Assembly: GCF_000743575.1 (NCBI RefSeq)
Contig: NZ_JQGC01000001.1
Span: 186,001-250,000 of the forward strand
DNA: 64,000 nucleotides
DNA from: Devosia riboflavina
Lineage (GTDB): Bacteria > Pseudomonadota > Alphaproteobacteria > Rhizobiales > Devosiaceae
Direction: 5' to 3'
Part shown: in pieces, positions 24,257 to 35,536 of the stretch
Layout of the letters: each line of letters starts with the position of its first letter
Numbering within the stretch: the stretch's first letter is position 1
Notes under the pieces: generated by a model
The model's input: the letters and a program-made list of their open reading frames with translations, nothing else
The model's database searches: none
Told to the model about the DNA's origin: nothing
Made by a program: the position numbers and the translations under genes

Positions 24257-25561
24257 ATGCTGAAGTTCGACGAGTCCGCGCGCATCATCGCGTCCGAGTC
24301 TCGCTATGTGGCCGGCGGCGTAAACAGCAATTTCCGCCTGGGCATGGGCCACGGTCCGCTCGTCTTCACCCACGGCGAAGGCGCCTATTTGCACGATGTC
24401 GATGGCAATAAGATCATCGACTATTATTGCGGCATGGGCGCCATGGTCCTCGGCCATAGCCCCAAGGGTGTGCAGGCAGCCGTCAAACAGCAGGTCGAAA
24501 AGGGCATCCTTTTCGCCGGCCAGTCGCCCGTCGAATACGAAGCTGCCCGCATCATCTGCGAGCGCATCCCGAGTGCCGAACGCCTGCGCTTCGGCTCCTC
24601 CGGCTCCGAAGTCGCCCAGGCCGCCATGCGCCTCACCCGCGCCGCCACCGGCCGACGCACCATCGTGAAATTCGAAGGCCACTATCACGGCTGGTTCGAC
24701 AACATCCTCTGGTCGACAGCCCCCTCGCTGGCCGACGCCGGCCCCGCCGAAGACCCCAATCTCGTCATCGGCAGCAAGGGTCAGAGCATGGCCGATGCCG
24801 AAGGCCTCGACGTGCTGCAGTGGAACGATCTCGCCGCCGTCGAAGCCCGCCTCTCGCGCGGCGACGTTGCCGCCGTCCTCATGGAAGCTGCCATGTGCAA
24901 CCAGGGCGCTATCTCGCCCATGCCCGGCTATCTCGAAGGCGTCCAGGCCGCCTGCCGCAAATACGGCACCATCCTGATCTTCGACGAAGTCATCACCGGC
25001 TTCCGCCTCGGCCAGAAGGGCGCCCAGGGTCGCTTCAACGTCACGCCCGATCTTTCGATCTTCGCCAAGGCCATCGCCAACGGCTTTCCGGTCGCCGCCA
25101 TCGTCGGCCGCGCCGACCTCATGGACATGTTCGCCACCGGCGGCGTGCTCCATGGCGGCACCTTCAATTCCCAGCCCGTACCCATGGCCGCCATGATCGC
25201 CACCCAGCAGGCCCTCACACCCGAGCACTACGAAAAGACCTCGGCCTACGGCACCCGTCTTCGCGAAGGTATCAAGTCGATTTTTGCCGAAACCGGCATC
25301 AAGGCCCAGGTCACCGGCTACGAACTGATGTTCCATATCGGTTTCGGCCTCGACGCCCCGGCCCGCAACTATCGCGACCTCGCCCGCGCCGACAAGGCCG
25401 GCTATGCCCGCTTCGCCCAGGCGCTCCTTCGCCAGGGCGTACGCGTCCTCGAACGTGGTGCCTGGTTCGTTTCCTCCGAGCACAATGACGAGGTCGTCGA
25501 CAAGACGCTGGAAGCCGTCCGCACCGCCGCCCGCGAAGTCGCTCCGACCCTGCCAAGCTGA
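24257..25561 (+). CDS. Class III aminotransferase, glutamate-1-semialdehyde-aminomutase-like
   Basis: 434 residues from the ATG at 24257, which has GAGGAG eight bases upstream; an in-frame ATG 66 bp earlier lacks this. The PLP lysine is in FAKAIANGFPVAAIVG, and GSSGSEVAQAAMRLTRAATGR with EGHYHGWFD match the HemL branch. Because it sits in a peptide-transport locus and next to a dipeptide epimerase rather than tetrapyrrole genes, it is more likely a catabolic omega- or beta-amino acid aminotransferase than HemL itself. Confidence 0.8.
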   Translation: MLKFDESARIIASESRYVAGGVNSNFRLGMGHGPLVFTHGEGAYLHDVDGNKIIDYYCGMGAMVLGHSPKGVQAAVKQQVEKGILFAGQSPVEYEAARIICERIPSAERLRFGSSGSEVAQAAMRLTRAATGRRTIVKFEGHYHGWFDNILWSTAPSLADAGPAEDPNLVIGSKGQSMADAEGLDVLQWNDLAAVEARLSRGDVAAVLMEAAMCNQGAISPMPGYLEGVQAACRKYGTILIFDEVITGFRLGQKGAQGRFNVTPDLSIFAKAIANGFPVAAIVGRADLMDMFATGGVLHGGTFNSQPVPMAAMIATQQALTPEHYEKTSAYGTRLREGIKSIFAETGIKAQVTGYELMFHIGFGLDAPARNYRDLARADKAGYARFAQALLRQGVRVLERGAWFVSSEHNDEVVDKTLEAVRTAAREVAPTLPS

Positions 25562-25568
25562 TCCGACG

Positions 25569-25601
25569 GGGAGCCGACGCAATGCACCTGCGCCGGCTCC
25601 C
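25569..25601 (+). terminator. Stem-loop after the aminotransferase gene
   Basis: GGGAGCCG pairs with CGGCTCCC, with CGC/GCG extension inside, directly after the aminotransferase stop. There is no strong T-tract. Confidence 0.4.
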
Positions 25602-25662
25602 GCCGTTGATCCAGCCCACTATCCGCTGTTAGGAGTGCGCCACTTCTTTTGCGGATTGCCCG

Positions 25663-26652
25663 ATGACCTCCACACGCCTCCACGCCGAGATCGAGAGCTT
25701 CCCGATCGCCGGCCGTTTCACCATTTCCCGCGGCAGCAAGACCGAAGCCCGCGTCATCCGCGTGGAACTGGAACAGGACGGCGTCATCGGCCAGGGCGAA
25801 TGCGTCCCCTATGCCCGCTATGGCGAAACGCTCGATGCGACGCTCGAAACCATTTTGAGCCTTGCGCCCCAACTCGCCGCCGGCCTTGACCGGACCGGCC
25901 TCCAGACCGTCCTGCCGCCCGGCGCCGCCCGCAACGCGATCGACTGCGCCTTCTGGGATCTCGAAGCGAAACGCGCCTCGACCGACGTCGCCAGGCTCGC
26001 CCATATCCAGCCCCCGGCCCGCATCGAAACCGCCTACACCATCAGCCTCGACACCGCCGAAGCCATGGCCGAAGCCGCCGCGCGCCACGGCCACATGCCG
26101 CTCCTCAAACTCAAACTCGGCGCCCCCGGCGACGCCGAGCGCATCGCCGCCATCCGTGTCGCTGTGCCCAACACCCGCCTCGTCGTCGACGCCAACGAAG
26201 GCTGGCAGCCGAGCGAGCTGCAAACCCTCCTCCGCGCCGCCCGTGACGCCGGCATCGAGCTCGTCGAACAGCCCCTGCCCGCCGGCAATGATGCCCTTCT
26301 CGCCGAAATCGAACACACCGTTCCCATCTGCGCCGACGAAAGCGCCCACGCCCTCGCCGGCCTCGAAAAGCTCGTCGGCCGCTACGACGCCATCAACGTA
26401 AAACTCGACAAAACCGGCGGCGTCACCGAAGCCCTCGCCGTGGCCCAGCGCGCCAAAGAGCTGAACCTCTCCATCATGGTCGGCTGCATGGTCAGCACTT
26501 CGCTCTCCATGGCCCCAGCCTCCCTGCTCGCGCCCTTCGCCCGCTGGGTCGACCTCGATGGCCCCCTCCTCCTCGCCGCCGACCGCCCCAACGGCCTCGC
26601 CTATACCGACGGCATCATAGACGCGTCAGTCAGCACTCTTTGGGGCCGCTGA
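25663..26652 (+). CDS. dgcA: Dipeptide epimerase / N-acetyl-D-glutamate-racemase-type enolase-superfamily enzyme
   Basis: 329 residues of the muconate-lactonizing/enolase fold. Acid-base lysines K149 and K151 (LKLKLG), metal ligands D176 (VDANEGW), E202 (VEQP) and D225 (ADES), and the second lysine K247 (NVKLDKTGG) are all present; this is the L-Ala-D/L-Glu epimerase pattern. These enzymes convert the D-Glu of peptidoglycan dipeptides to L-Glu. The alphaproteobacterial orthologue is commonly annotated DgcA. It faces the RpiR gene across a palindromic repeat. AnmK and a peptide-type transporter nearby support a murein-recycling role. Confidence 0.8.
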   Translation: MTSTRLHAEIESFPIAGRFTISRGSKTEARVIRVELEQDGVIGQGECVPYARYGETLDATLETILSLAPQLAAGLDRTGLQTVLPPGAARNAIDCAFWDLEAKRASTDVARLAHIQPPARIETAYTISLDTAEAMAEAAARHGHMPLLKLKLGAPGDAERIAAIRVAVPNTRLVVDANEGWQPSELQTLLRAARDAGIELVEQPLPAGNDALLAEIEHTVPICADESAHALAGLEKLVGRYDAINVKLDKTGGVTEALAVAQRAKELNLSIMVGCMVSTSLSMAPASLLAPFARWVDLDGPLLLAADRPNGLAYTDGIIDASVSTLWGR

Positions 26653-26669
26653 TCCTAGGACCGGTCGAA

Positions 26670-26786
26670 ATTCGGCTCAGGCTGAGGCGAAAATGGCGGT
26701 TTTCGAGAACCGGAGCGGAGCGTACATCGGTACGTGAGCACCGGAAGCGCAGAAAACTGTCATTTGCAGCCCAGCATCAGCCGAAT
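26670..26786. repeat. 117-bp imperfect palindromic element between convergent genes
   Basis: The outer arms start ATTCGGCT and end AGCCGAAT. A second pair, GGTTTTC and GAAAACT, and a central CGTAC-N4-GTACG hairpin nest inside. The whole lies between the convergent dgcA-like and rpiR-like stops, as expected for a dispersed REP-type element or a long bidirectional terminator. No second copy was recognised in the window. Confidence 0.55.
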
Positions 26787-26797
26787 AGCGATTGGTC

Positions 26798-27655
26798 CTA
26801 ACGCGGGTGCGTCACATCCCGCGTCCGCTGCAGCGCATCCACGGTCTGCTCGTAGCGCTGGTTCGCCACGCCCAAAAACAAACAATCGACAATGGCTAAC
26901 TGCGCAATCCTGCTGACCATGGCGCCCGCGCGCAACCGGCTCTCCCGCGCCCGACTGACAAGACATTCCTCCGCAGCCTTCGCCAGCGGTGATTCCGGCG
27001 ACCCCGTCAGCGCAATCGTCAGCGCCCCCGCCTGCCGCGCAATCTCGATATAGCGCACCGTATCCGCCGTTTCCCCCGAATGCGAAAACCCGAACGCCAC
27101 CGTCCCCGGCGGCGACAGCAGCGCCGCCGTCCAGGCCTCATGCGGATCGGCCAGCAAAAACGCATTGCGCCCGATGCGGAACAGCTTGTGATGCAGGTCC
27201 TGCGCCACGAACTGGCTGGCCCCAATCCCGAACAGCAAAATCCGCTGTGCCTTATCGAGCGCCGCCACGACCCGCTCGAGCGCCTCATAATCAAGCCCCG
27301 AAACCGTCTCGTCGATCGCCAGCATTTCGAGCGACGCAACCTTCGACGCCATCTCCCGCAGCGTGTCCGACTTGGCGATCTCCGCCCCAAGGATCAGGTT
27401 GCCGCCATATTGCGCCGTCTCCTTGCCCAGTTCCGTCGCCAGCGACATGCGCAATTGCGCATAGCCCGAGAGCCCCAGCGCCTGGCAAAACCGCACCACT
27501 GAAGCGACCGACGTCTGGCAGGTTTCGGCTAGTTCATAGATCGTCTTGTTGAGTACGAGGCTCGGCGTGTCACGAATGGCCGTCGCCACCCGCTGCATGG
27601 CCGGCGTGAACTTTGCCGACGACGCCTCGATGCTCGACTGAATGCCCAATTCCAC
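26798..27655 (-). CDS. MurR/RpiR-family transcriptional regulator
   Basis: 285 residues: an N-terminal RpiR helix-turn-helix (FTPAMQRVATAIRDTPSLVLN and TSVASVVRFCQALGLSGYAQL) and a C-terminal SIS sugar-phosphate-binding domain (ILLFGIGASQFVAQDLHHKL, FSHSGETADTV). RpiR regulators sense phosphosugars; MurR senses MurNAc-6-P. It is divergent from the transporter-serine hydrolase-AnmK operon, and AnmK would produce MurNAc-6-P, so this regulator plausibly senses the product of that operon. Confidence 0.85.
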   Translation of the reverse strand: MELGIQSSIEASSAKFTPAMQRVATAIRDTPSLVLNKTIYELAETCQTSVASVVRFCQALGLSGYAQLRMSLATELGKETAQYGGNLILGAEIAKSDTLREMASKVASLEMLAIDETVSGLDYEALERVVAALDKAQRILLFGIGASQFVAQDLHHKLFRIGRNAFLLADPHEAWTAALLSPPGTVAFGFSHSGETADTVRYIEIARQAGALTIALTGSPESPLAKAAEECLVSRARESRLRAGAMVSRIAQLAIVDCLFLGVANQRYEQTVDALQRTRDVTHPR

Positions 27656-27705
27656 CCTCCCGGCCGATCGCAGCTCAACCAGCCTACTTCAGATCGCACC
27701 CTCTC

Positions 27706-27741
27706 TGAAACAATATTTCACAAAATAGCACTTAAGTGAAA
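27706..27741. promoter_or_regulatory. Candidate RpiR operator cluster
   Basis: TGAAA-CAATA-TTTCA (27706-27720) is a perfect inverted repeat, and CACTTAAGTG (27729-27738) is a second palindrome that ends in GTGAAA, giving three TGAAA-type half sites. TGAAA/TTTCA spacing of this kind is common for RpiR-family proteins. The cluster lies 51 bp from the rpiR start and directly upstream of a -35-like TTGACA. Confidence 0.6.
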
Positions 27742-27745
27742 CTCG

Positions 27746-27774
27746 TTGACACAGACTGTTGCGAATTCATAGGC
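27746..27774 (+). promoter_or_regulatory. Putative sigma-70 promoter of the second peptide-type ABC operon
   Basis: TTGACA at 27746-27751 and ATAGGC at 27769-27774 are separated by 17 bp, just after the RpiR-type half sites. It would give a leader of about 100 nt. The -10 match is weak. Confidence 0.4.
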
Positions 27775-27884
27775 TTGTCATGAACCACTGCCGCCGACAG
27801 GGCGATCCCAAGGGATCGGAGCGGCAATGCACTTCACGGGATTTGGGCCCTTTCCGCACGGGCCGTCAGCAAGGAGGGAATAAG

Positions 27885-29402
27885 ATGAACTGGATCAACC
27901 ACCGCAAGCTCATGACCGGGCTCGCCATCGCCACGGCGCTTACGACGGCCGCCGCGGCCCTGCCTGTTCAGGCAGCGACGCTCCGCATGGCCTGGAGCCA
28001 GGACGCGACGGGCCTCGACCCGCACAAGCAGACCGCCTTCCCGTCCATTCGCCTGCTCGAACTGGTCTATGAGCCGCTGGTCCGCCTCGATGCCGATCTC
28101 AACGTCATCCCCGCCATCGCCACGAGCTGGGAATTCGCCCCCGACGCCAAGACGCTGACCTTCAAGCTCGATCCCAACGCCAAGTTCACCAATGGCGCCC
28201 AGGTCACCCCGGCCGACGTAAAAGCTTCGTTCGAACGCATCCTCAACGAGGAAACCGCTGCCGCCGCGCGCTCGAATTTCCTCTCGATCGACACCATCGA
28301 TACGCCCGATGCGGAAACCGTCGTCTTCAACCTCAAGACCGCCGACGTGCCGATCCTCGTCGCCATGGCGACCATCAATGCCGCCATCGTCCCCGCCAGC
28401 GAAATCGAGGCCGGCAATGTCGGCACCGAAGCCGTGGGCTCCGGCCCGTTCAAGCTCGATAGCTGGGAACCCAATTCCCGCGAAGTTCTGAGCGCCAATG
28501 CCGATTGGGCCGGCGGCGACGTCAAGGTTGATGGCATCACCATCTCGGTCCTGCCCGACGAAACCGCGATCCTCGCCTCGCTCCGCGCCGGCCAGACCGA
28601 TTTCGCCCTGCTCAACGACCCGCTGGTCGCCACCATGGTGCCCAACGAAGCCAATCTCCAGCTCAACCGCGCACCCGTGCTGGCCTATAACGTTCTGCAG
28701 CTCAATCCGTCGCGCCCGCCCATGGACAACCTGAAGGTTCGCCAGGCCATGTCCTGTGCCATCAACCGCCAGGAAATCGTCGACGCAGCCCTCGCCGGCG
28801 AAGGCAAGGTGACCGGTCCCCTGACCATGCCCGCCTTCGCTCAGGACCCGAGCACCCTCTTCTGCTACGAGCAGGACCTCGAAAAGGCGAAGGCGCTCAT
28901 GGCTGAATCGGGCGTTTCCGGCTTCACCGCCAAGGTCATCGGCGCCACCGGCGAACCCCCGGTTGCTGCGTCCGAAGCCCAGGTGCTGCAGGCCCAGCTC
29001 GCCGAAATCGGCATCAATCTCGAAATCGAGATGATGGAACTCAACGTCTATGTCGACACCTGGCTCGCCGGCAATTTCGACATGGCCGTCGCCCAGAATG
29101 GCGGCCGTCCCGACCCGTTCCCGATGTACAATCGCTACTTCACCAAGGACGGCAATCTCCTCAAGGTGTCCAACTTCGTGGACGACACGCTCGACACCCT
29201 GATGCGCGAAGGCCAGGCAGAAACCGATCCGGCCAAGCGCGTCGAAATCTTCCACAAGTTCGAAAACCACCTCGTCGAACAGGCCCCGTGGCTGTGGCTG
29301 TCCACGGGCTATGGCTATACCGCCCAGCTCAAGACGGTTTCGGGCTTCGTCCCCTCGCCGACCGGCACGCTGTTCGGCCTGACCGAAGTTTCAGTCCAGT
29401 AA
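27885..29402 (+). CDS. ABC transporter substrate-binding protein, peptide (SBP family 5) type
   Basis: 505 residues from the ATG at 27885, which has GGAGGG upstream. The signal peptide ends LPVQA, with cleavage before ATLRMAW. Family 5 landmarks are LDPHKQTAFPSIRLLELVYEPLV, LTFKLDPNAKFTNGAQVTPADV and GSGPFKLDSW. It is the first gene of an operon with DppB/C-type permeases, a fused double ATPase, a serine hydrolase and AnmK. The context suggests a peptidoglycan-fragment ligand, but the sequence alone does not show that. A hairpin separates it from the permease gene. Confidence 0.9.
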   Translation: MNWINHRKLMTGLAIATALTTAAAALPVQAATLRMAWSQDATGLDPHKQTAFPSIRLLELVYEPLVRLDADLNVIPAIATSWEFAPDAKTLTFKLDPNAKFTNGAQVTPADVKASFERILNEETAAAARSNFLSIDTIDTPDAETVVFNLKTADVPILVAMATINAAIVPASEIEAGNVGTEAVGSGPFKLDSWEPNSREVLSANADWAGGDVKVDGITISVLPDETAILASLRAGQTDFALLNDPLVATMVPNEANLQLNRAPVLAYNVLQLNPSRPPMDNLKVRQAMSCAINRQEIVDAALAGEGKVTGPLTMPAFAQDPSTLFCYEQDLEKAKALMAESGVSGFTAKVIGATGEPPVAASEAQVLQAQLAEIGINLEIEMMELNVYVDTWLAGNFDMAVAQNGGRPDPFPMYNRYFTKDGNLLKVSNFVDDTLDTLMREGQAETDPAKRVEIFHKFENHLVEQAPWLWLSTGYGYTAQLKTVSGFVPSPTGTLFGLTEVSVQ

Positions 29403-29416
29403 TTTGTATTAAGTTC

Positions 29417-29444
29417 GGGACTGGCCCGAGGGCCGGTCCCTTTT
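29417..29444 (+). terminator. Intercistronic hairpin with short T-tract after the binding-protein gene
   Basis: GGGACTGGCCC and GGGCCGGTCCC form an almost perfect stem, followed by TTTT. It would reduce transcription into the permease genes and protect the upstream message. Confidence 0.6.
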
Positions 29445-29463
29445 ATCCAGGAGACGGCGTTCG

Positions 29464-30423
29464 ATGAATTATGTGGTGCAACGCCTCCTGACGTTCCCAC
29501 TGATCCTGCTCGGGGTTTCGGTTCTCGTCTTCGTCTCGATCCGCATGGTTCCCGGCGATGCCATTACCGCCATGCTCGGTACCGAAGCGGGCCTCCTCAC
29601 CCCCGCGCAACGCTCTGCCCTCGCCGCCTATTTCGGCATCGACCAGCCCGTCTGGTCGCAATATCTGCGCTGGCTCTCCGGCCTCTTCCAGGGCGATCTC
29701 GGCATTTCATCCATCTACGGCAAGCCGGTCCTCGCGATCATTATCGAGCGCTTCCCGCTGACCCTGCAATTGGCCCTCATGTCCATGGTCATCGCGCTCA
29801 GCGTCGGCGTCCCCCTCGGTGTCTTCGCCGCCACGCGCAATGAAAAGCCCAGCGACCTGATCGTCCGCATGCTTGCCATGCTCGGTCAGTCGACGCCCAG
29901 CTTCGTCATCGGCGTCCTCATCATCTATGTCCTGTCGGTCTTCTTCGGCTTCGTCCCCGCCATGGGCACCTTCACGCCGCTCTTCGTCGATCCCCTCGCC
30001 AGCATCGGCCAGTTGATCTTCCCGGCTATCACCCTCGGCTTCGCCTTCGCCGCCTCCGTCACCCGCATTTCCCGCTCGGCCATGCTCGACGTCTTGAGCG
30101 ACGACTATATCCGCACCGCCCGCTCCAAAGGCGCCTCGCAGCGCAGCGTCGTCTGGCGCCACGCCCTCCCCAATGCGCTGATCCCCGTCGTCACCCTTTC
30201 GGGCGTCGAATTCGGCTATCTCCTTGGCGGCGCCGTCATCGTCGAACAAATCTTCGCCCTACCCGGCCTCGGCCGCCTCGTCCTCGATGCCATCACCCAG
30301 CGCGATTACGCGCTGGTGCAGGGCACCGTCCTCTTCATCGCCTTCAACTTCCTCTTGGTGAACTTGCTCGTCGACCTCGCTTATGTCGCGCTCGATCCGC
30401 GCATCCGGATCGGGGGCCGCTGA
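29464..30423 (+). CDS. ABC transporter permease (DppB/OppB type)
   Basis: 319 residues with about six membrane segments. VSIRMVPGDAITAMLG is the classic OppB N-terminal motif, and TARSKGASQRSVVWRHALPNALIPV is the EAA coupling loop, followed by GGAVIVEQIFALPGLGRLV. It overlaps the next permease gene at TGATG. It forms the channel with that partner for the 27885 binding protein. Confidence 0.9.
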   Translation: MNYVVQRLLTFPLILLGVSVLVFVSIRMVPGDAITAMLGTEAGLLTPAQRSALAAYFGIDQPVWSQYLRWLSGLFQGDLGISSIYGKPVLAIIIERFPLTLQLALMSMVIALSVGVPLGVFAATRNEKPSDLIVRMLAMLGQSTPSFVIGVLIIYVLSVFFGFVPAMGTFTPLFVDPLASIGQLIFPAITLGFAFAASVTRISRSAMLDVLSDDYIRTARSKGASQRSVVWRHALPNALIPVVTLSGVEFGYLLGGAVIVEQIFALPGLGRLVLDAITQRDYALVQGTVLFIAFNFLLVNLLVDLAYVALDPRIRIGGR

Positions 30424-31261
30424 TGCAAAAGCTCCTCCGCGCCTTCCTGCGCCACCCCTCCGGCCGCATCGGCCTCACCATCATCGCGCTATACCTGCTC
30501 GCCGCCGTTCTCGGCACGCTGGGCCTCACCCCGCGCGACCCGCTGAAGCTTTTCGCCATTGATCGCCTGAAGCCGCCCAGCGCCAATTACTGGTTCGGCA
30601 CCGACCTCCTCGGCCGCGATACCTTCAGCCGCCTCATGGTCGGCATCAAGCAGTCGATGATCATCGCCTTTTCCTCGGTCGCCCTCGCCACCCTCTTCGG
30701 CACCATCATCGGCCTCCTCGCCGCATGGTGGGGCACGCTTTGGGATGGCATCCTGATGCGCATCATGGACGTGCTGCTGGCCTTCCCTGCCATCCTCCTC
30801 GCCCTCCTCATTATCGCCATTGTCGGCCCGGGCACCGGCACCAGCGTTGCCGCCATCGCCATCGTCTATACGCCCATCTTCGCCCGCGTCGTCCGCGGCC
30901 CGGCTTTGTCGCTGAAACAACGCGATTTCGTCGACGCCGCCCGCACCTTCGGCAGCTCACAGCCCTATATCCTCAGCCGCCACCTGCTGCTCAATCTCGT
31001 CGCCCCGCTCGCTGTGCAGGTCACCCTCGCTCTCGCCTGGGCCCTCCTCACCGAAGCCGGCCTGTCCTTCCTCGGCCTCGGCACCCAGCCGCCGACCCCG
31101 TCGCTCGGCTTGATGCTGGCCGAAAGCAAGAACCTGATGACGCAAGCCCCTTGGCTGATGATCTTCCCGGCCCTGACCATCATGCTCGGCATTTTAGGCT
31201 TCAATCTCACCGGCGACGCCCTCCGCGACATTCTCGATCCCCGCACCCAGAGGAGAGAAGC

Positions 31262-31265
<4 letters not shown>
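30423..31265 (+). CDS. ABC transporter permease (DppC/OppC type)
   Basis: 280 residues. FGTDLLGRDTFSRLMVGIKQS, AARTFGSSQPYILSRHLLLNLVAPL (EAA loop) and GLSFLGLGTQPPTPSLGLML are typical DppC landmarks. The start codon overlaps the dppB-like stop and the end overlaps the next gene's ATG by 4 bp, so all genes here are translationally coupled. Confidence 0.9.
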
Positions 31266-32988
<1,723 letters not shown>

Positions 32989-32992
<4 letters not shown>

Positions 32993-33981
32993 GCAAGCCG
33001 CAAGACATGCTGGAGCGGGCCTTCCCCGCCCTCGAACAAGCCATCGCATCCGGCCGCATCCCCGGGGGCGTCCTCGGCGTCATCGACCGCGACGGCAACC
33101 GCGCCACCCGCGCCATTGGCTCCGCCCAAACCGTGCCCACCAGCCGCCCGATGACCGAGGACACCTGGTTCGACCTCGCTTCGATCAGCAAAGTCGCCTT
33201 CACCACCGAGCGTATTCTTGCCCTTGCCGAAGCCGGCACCATCGACCTAGATGCGCCTCTGACGACAATCCTGCCCGACTATCGCCACTACAATCTCGAC
33301 AACTGGGAGCGGAAGATCACCTTCCGCCAGTGCCTCGGCCACCAGACACCCTTCCCGGCCGTCTTCCCGCTCTATACCTATGGCCGCGACCCGGACCTCC
33401 TGCGCACTTTCCTGCTGCAACACGAATTCCCCGCCGGCCCCGCCGTCTATTCCGACATCAATTTCATCCTTCTCGGCTTCGCCCTCGAACGCATCCACGG
33501 CAAATGGCTGCGCGAACAGGACCCTGGTCCCGGTTTCGCCTGGTCCGCCGATCCGCAAAACGCCGCCGCCACAGAACTCTGCTACTGGCGCCACCGCGTC
33601 CTCGTCGGCGAAGTCCACGACGACAATTGCTCGGCCCTCGAAGGCGCCGGCAATGCCGGCCTTTTCGGCACCGTCCATTCCATGCTCGACTTCGCTGGCG
33701 AAAAGCTCATCAAGGCCGGTCCCGACGCCCTGATCCGCACGCCCCTAAGCGCCCGCCGCACCCATGGCTGGGAACGCCCTTATGATGGCTGGTCCGGCGG
33801 CGACAATTGCACCGCCGAAACCATCGGCCACACCGGCTTCACCGGCACCGGCATCTGGATCGATTTCGCCCGCGGCCACGCCTGGACCCTCCTTACCAAT
33901 CGCGTCCACCCCACCCGCCATTTCGACAGCGGCATTTTTGCGCTGCGCCGCGCGGTCGGTGACCGCATCAACGCCGAGTAA
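32989..33981 (+). CDS. Serine hydrolase, beta-lactamase/class C PBP-like
   Basis: 330 residues with the nucleophile motif S65-I-S-K68 (SxxK) within [12 protein letters not shown] (of the YxN type) in PAVYSDINF, and a C-terminal HTGFTGTG segment in the place of KTG/HTG. There is no signal peptide, so it is cytoplasmic, unlike secreted beta-lactamases. Members of this family include esterases and D-stereospecific peptidases. In an operon with a peptide-type importer and AnmK it may cleave D-amino-acid-containing fragments or the lactyl/ester part of muropeptides. Specific activity is inference. Confidence 0.8.
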
Positions 33982-33986
33982 ATCAG

Positions 33987-35111
33987 ATGACCTTTGAACC
34001 AATCTGGGCCGTGGGCCTCATGACCGGCACGGTGCTCGACGGCAATATCGACGTCGCCCTCCTCCGCACCGATGGCGAAACCGTCGAAAGCTTCGGCGCC
34101 TATACCCTCGCGCCCTATCCCCAATCCATCCGCGACCAGCTCGAAGAAACCCTCTCGCAAGCCCGCACCTGGGCTTTTAACGGCCCCGAGCCCGCCATTT
34201 TCGCCAAGGCCGAAGACGCCCTCACCCGCGCCCAGTCCGCCGCCGTCGCCGCCCTCGTCAAACACGCCGGCCTCAAGAATGAAGACATCGGCGTCGTCGG
34301 CTTCCACGGCCAGTCCGTCCTCCACCGTGCGCCCCAACCTGGCCGCATCGGCGCCACCCGCCAGCTCGGCAATGGCAAGCTGATGCACAACCTCCTCGGA
34401 ATCCCCGTCGCCTATGATTTCCGCTCCGCCGACGTCCGCGCCGGCGGCCAGGGCGCGCCCCTCGCCGCTCTCTACCATCAGGCCCTTCTGAAAAAGATCG
34501 GCGCGACGGATGGCAAGACCGCCGTGCTCAATCTCGGCGGCGTCGCCAATATCACCTTCTGGGATGGCAAGGACCAGCTCATCGCCTTCGACACCGGCCC
34601 CGCCAACGCCCCGATCAATGATTTTGTAAGAAGCCTCGGCCTCGGCGACATGGACCACAACGGCGAAATGGCCCTCCGCGGCACAGTCGACGAAGAACGC
34701 CTCGCCAAACTCCTGACCCACCGCTACCTCAGCGCCGCCTATCCAAAGTCCCTCGACCGCTTCGATTTCCTCTCCACCATGGCCGATGGCCTCGGTGCCG
34801 AAAACGGCGCGGCGACCCTCACCGCCTTCACCTGCGGCGCCGCCGGCAAGGCGCTCGACCTCCTGCCCCAGCGTCCCGAAAAGCTCGTCGTCTGCGGCGG
34901 CGGCCGTCACAACCCCGCCATCATGGCTATGCTGAAAACCCGCGCCGGCGTCGAAGCCGTCCCGGCCGAAACCGTCGGCTGGCGCGGCGACGCCATCGAG
35001 GCCGAATGCTTCGCCTTCCTCGCCGTCCGCGTCCTCCGCGGCCTGCCCATCAGCTTCCCGACAACCACCGGCGCACCCCATCCGCTGACCGGCGGCGAAC
35101 TGGCGGCCTGA
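33987..35111 (+). CDS. anmK: Anhydro-N-acetylmuramic acid kinase
   Basis: 374 residues matching AnmK throughout: [17 protein letters not shown] (ATP/phosphate loop, usually GxMSGTSxDG, with one Ser changed to Val), [26 protein letters not shown] (substrate loop), [19 protein letters not shown] and [12 protein letters not shown], then [13 protein letters not shown]. AnmK cleaves and phosphorylates 1,6-anhydroMurNAc to MurNAc-6-phosphate, a committed step in murein recycling. It lies 5 bp after the serine hydrolase gene. This is the most specific identification in the operon. Confidence 0.93.
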   Translation: MTFEPIWAVGLMTGTVLDGNIDVALLRTDGETVESFGAYTLAPYPQSIRDQLEETLSQARTWAFNGPEPAIFAKAEDALTRAQSAAVAALVKHAGLKNEDIGVVGFHGQSVLHRAPQPGRIGATRQLGNGKLMHNLLGIPVAYDFRSADVRAGGQGAPLAALYHQALLKKIGATDGKTAVLNLGGVANITFWDGKDQLIAFDTGPANAPINDFVRSLGLGDMDHNGEMALRGTVDEERLAKLLTHRYLSAAYPKSLDRFDFLSTMADGLGAENGAATLTAFTCGAAGKALDLLPQRPEKLVVCGGGRHNPAIMAMLKTRAGVEAVPAETVGWRGDAIEAECFAFLAVRVLRGLPISFPTTTGAPHPLTGGELAA

Positions 35112-35113
35112 TC

Positions 35114-35536
35114 ATGTCCATCCTCTCCATGGAGGTCACGGAAACCCCTGCCGCCAGTGATCTCGACAGGATCGGCAAGGGCCTGACGAGTTTCAACGAG
35201 GCCGATGTCGGCCCCGCCGAGCGCCGCCCGCTGGCGGTCCTCGTGCATGATAGCGACGGCGAACTCGTGGCCGGCATTTCCGGCTACACCGCCTGGGGTT
35301 GGCTTTATGTGCAATGGCTCTGGGTCGAAGAAGACCAGCGCGGCCAAAGTCTCGCTGGGCAAATGCTGGAAAACGCCGAACAGGAGGCCCGCCAACGCGG
35401 CTGCCACGGCGCCTATATCGACACCTTCAACCCCCATGCTCTGCACGTTTACCAAAAGGCCGGCTACACGGTCTTCGGCACGCTCCCGAATTTCCCCCAG
35501 GGCCGTACCCGCAGCTTCCTCTGCAAGGATCTCTAG
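35114..35536 (+). CDS. GNAT-family N-acetyltransferase
   Basis: 140 residues from the ATG at 35114, 2 bp after the anmK stop; a longer in-frame form lies within anmK and is rejected. The acetyl-CoA loop is WVEEDQRGQSLAGQML (QxxGxG/A type), followed by GCHGAYIDTFNPHALHVYQKAGY, a standard GNAT C-terminus. The acceptor is unknown; an amino sugar or amino acid released from muropeptides, or protection of a toxic peptide, would fit the operon. Confidence 0.8.
   Translation: MSILSMEVTETPAASDLDRIGKGLTSFNEADVGPAERRPLAVLVHDSDGELVAGISGYTAWGWLYVQWLWVEEDQRGQSLAGQMLENAEQEARQRGCHGAYIDTFNPHALHVYQKAGYTVFGTLPNFPQGRTRSFLCKDL

Noticed and set aside
24257-25561. Naming the class III aminotransferase hemL
   Set aside because: It fits the branch, but its neighbours are peptide transport and epimerase genes, and catabolic members share the same motifs.
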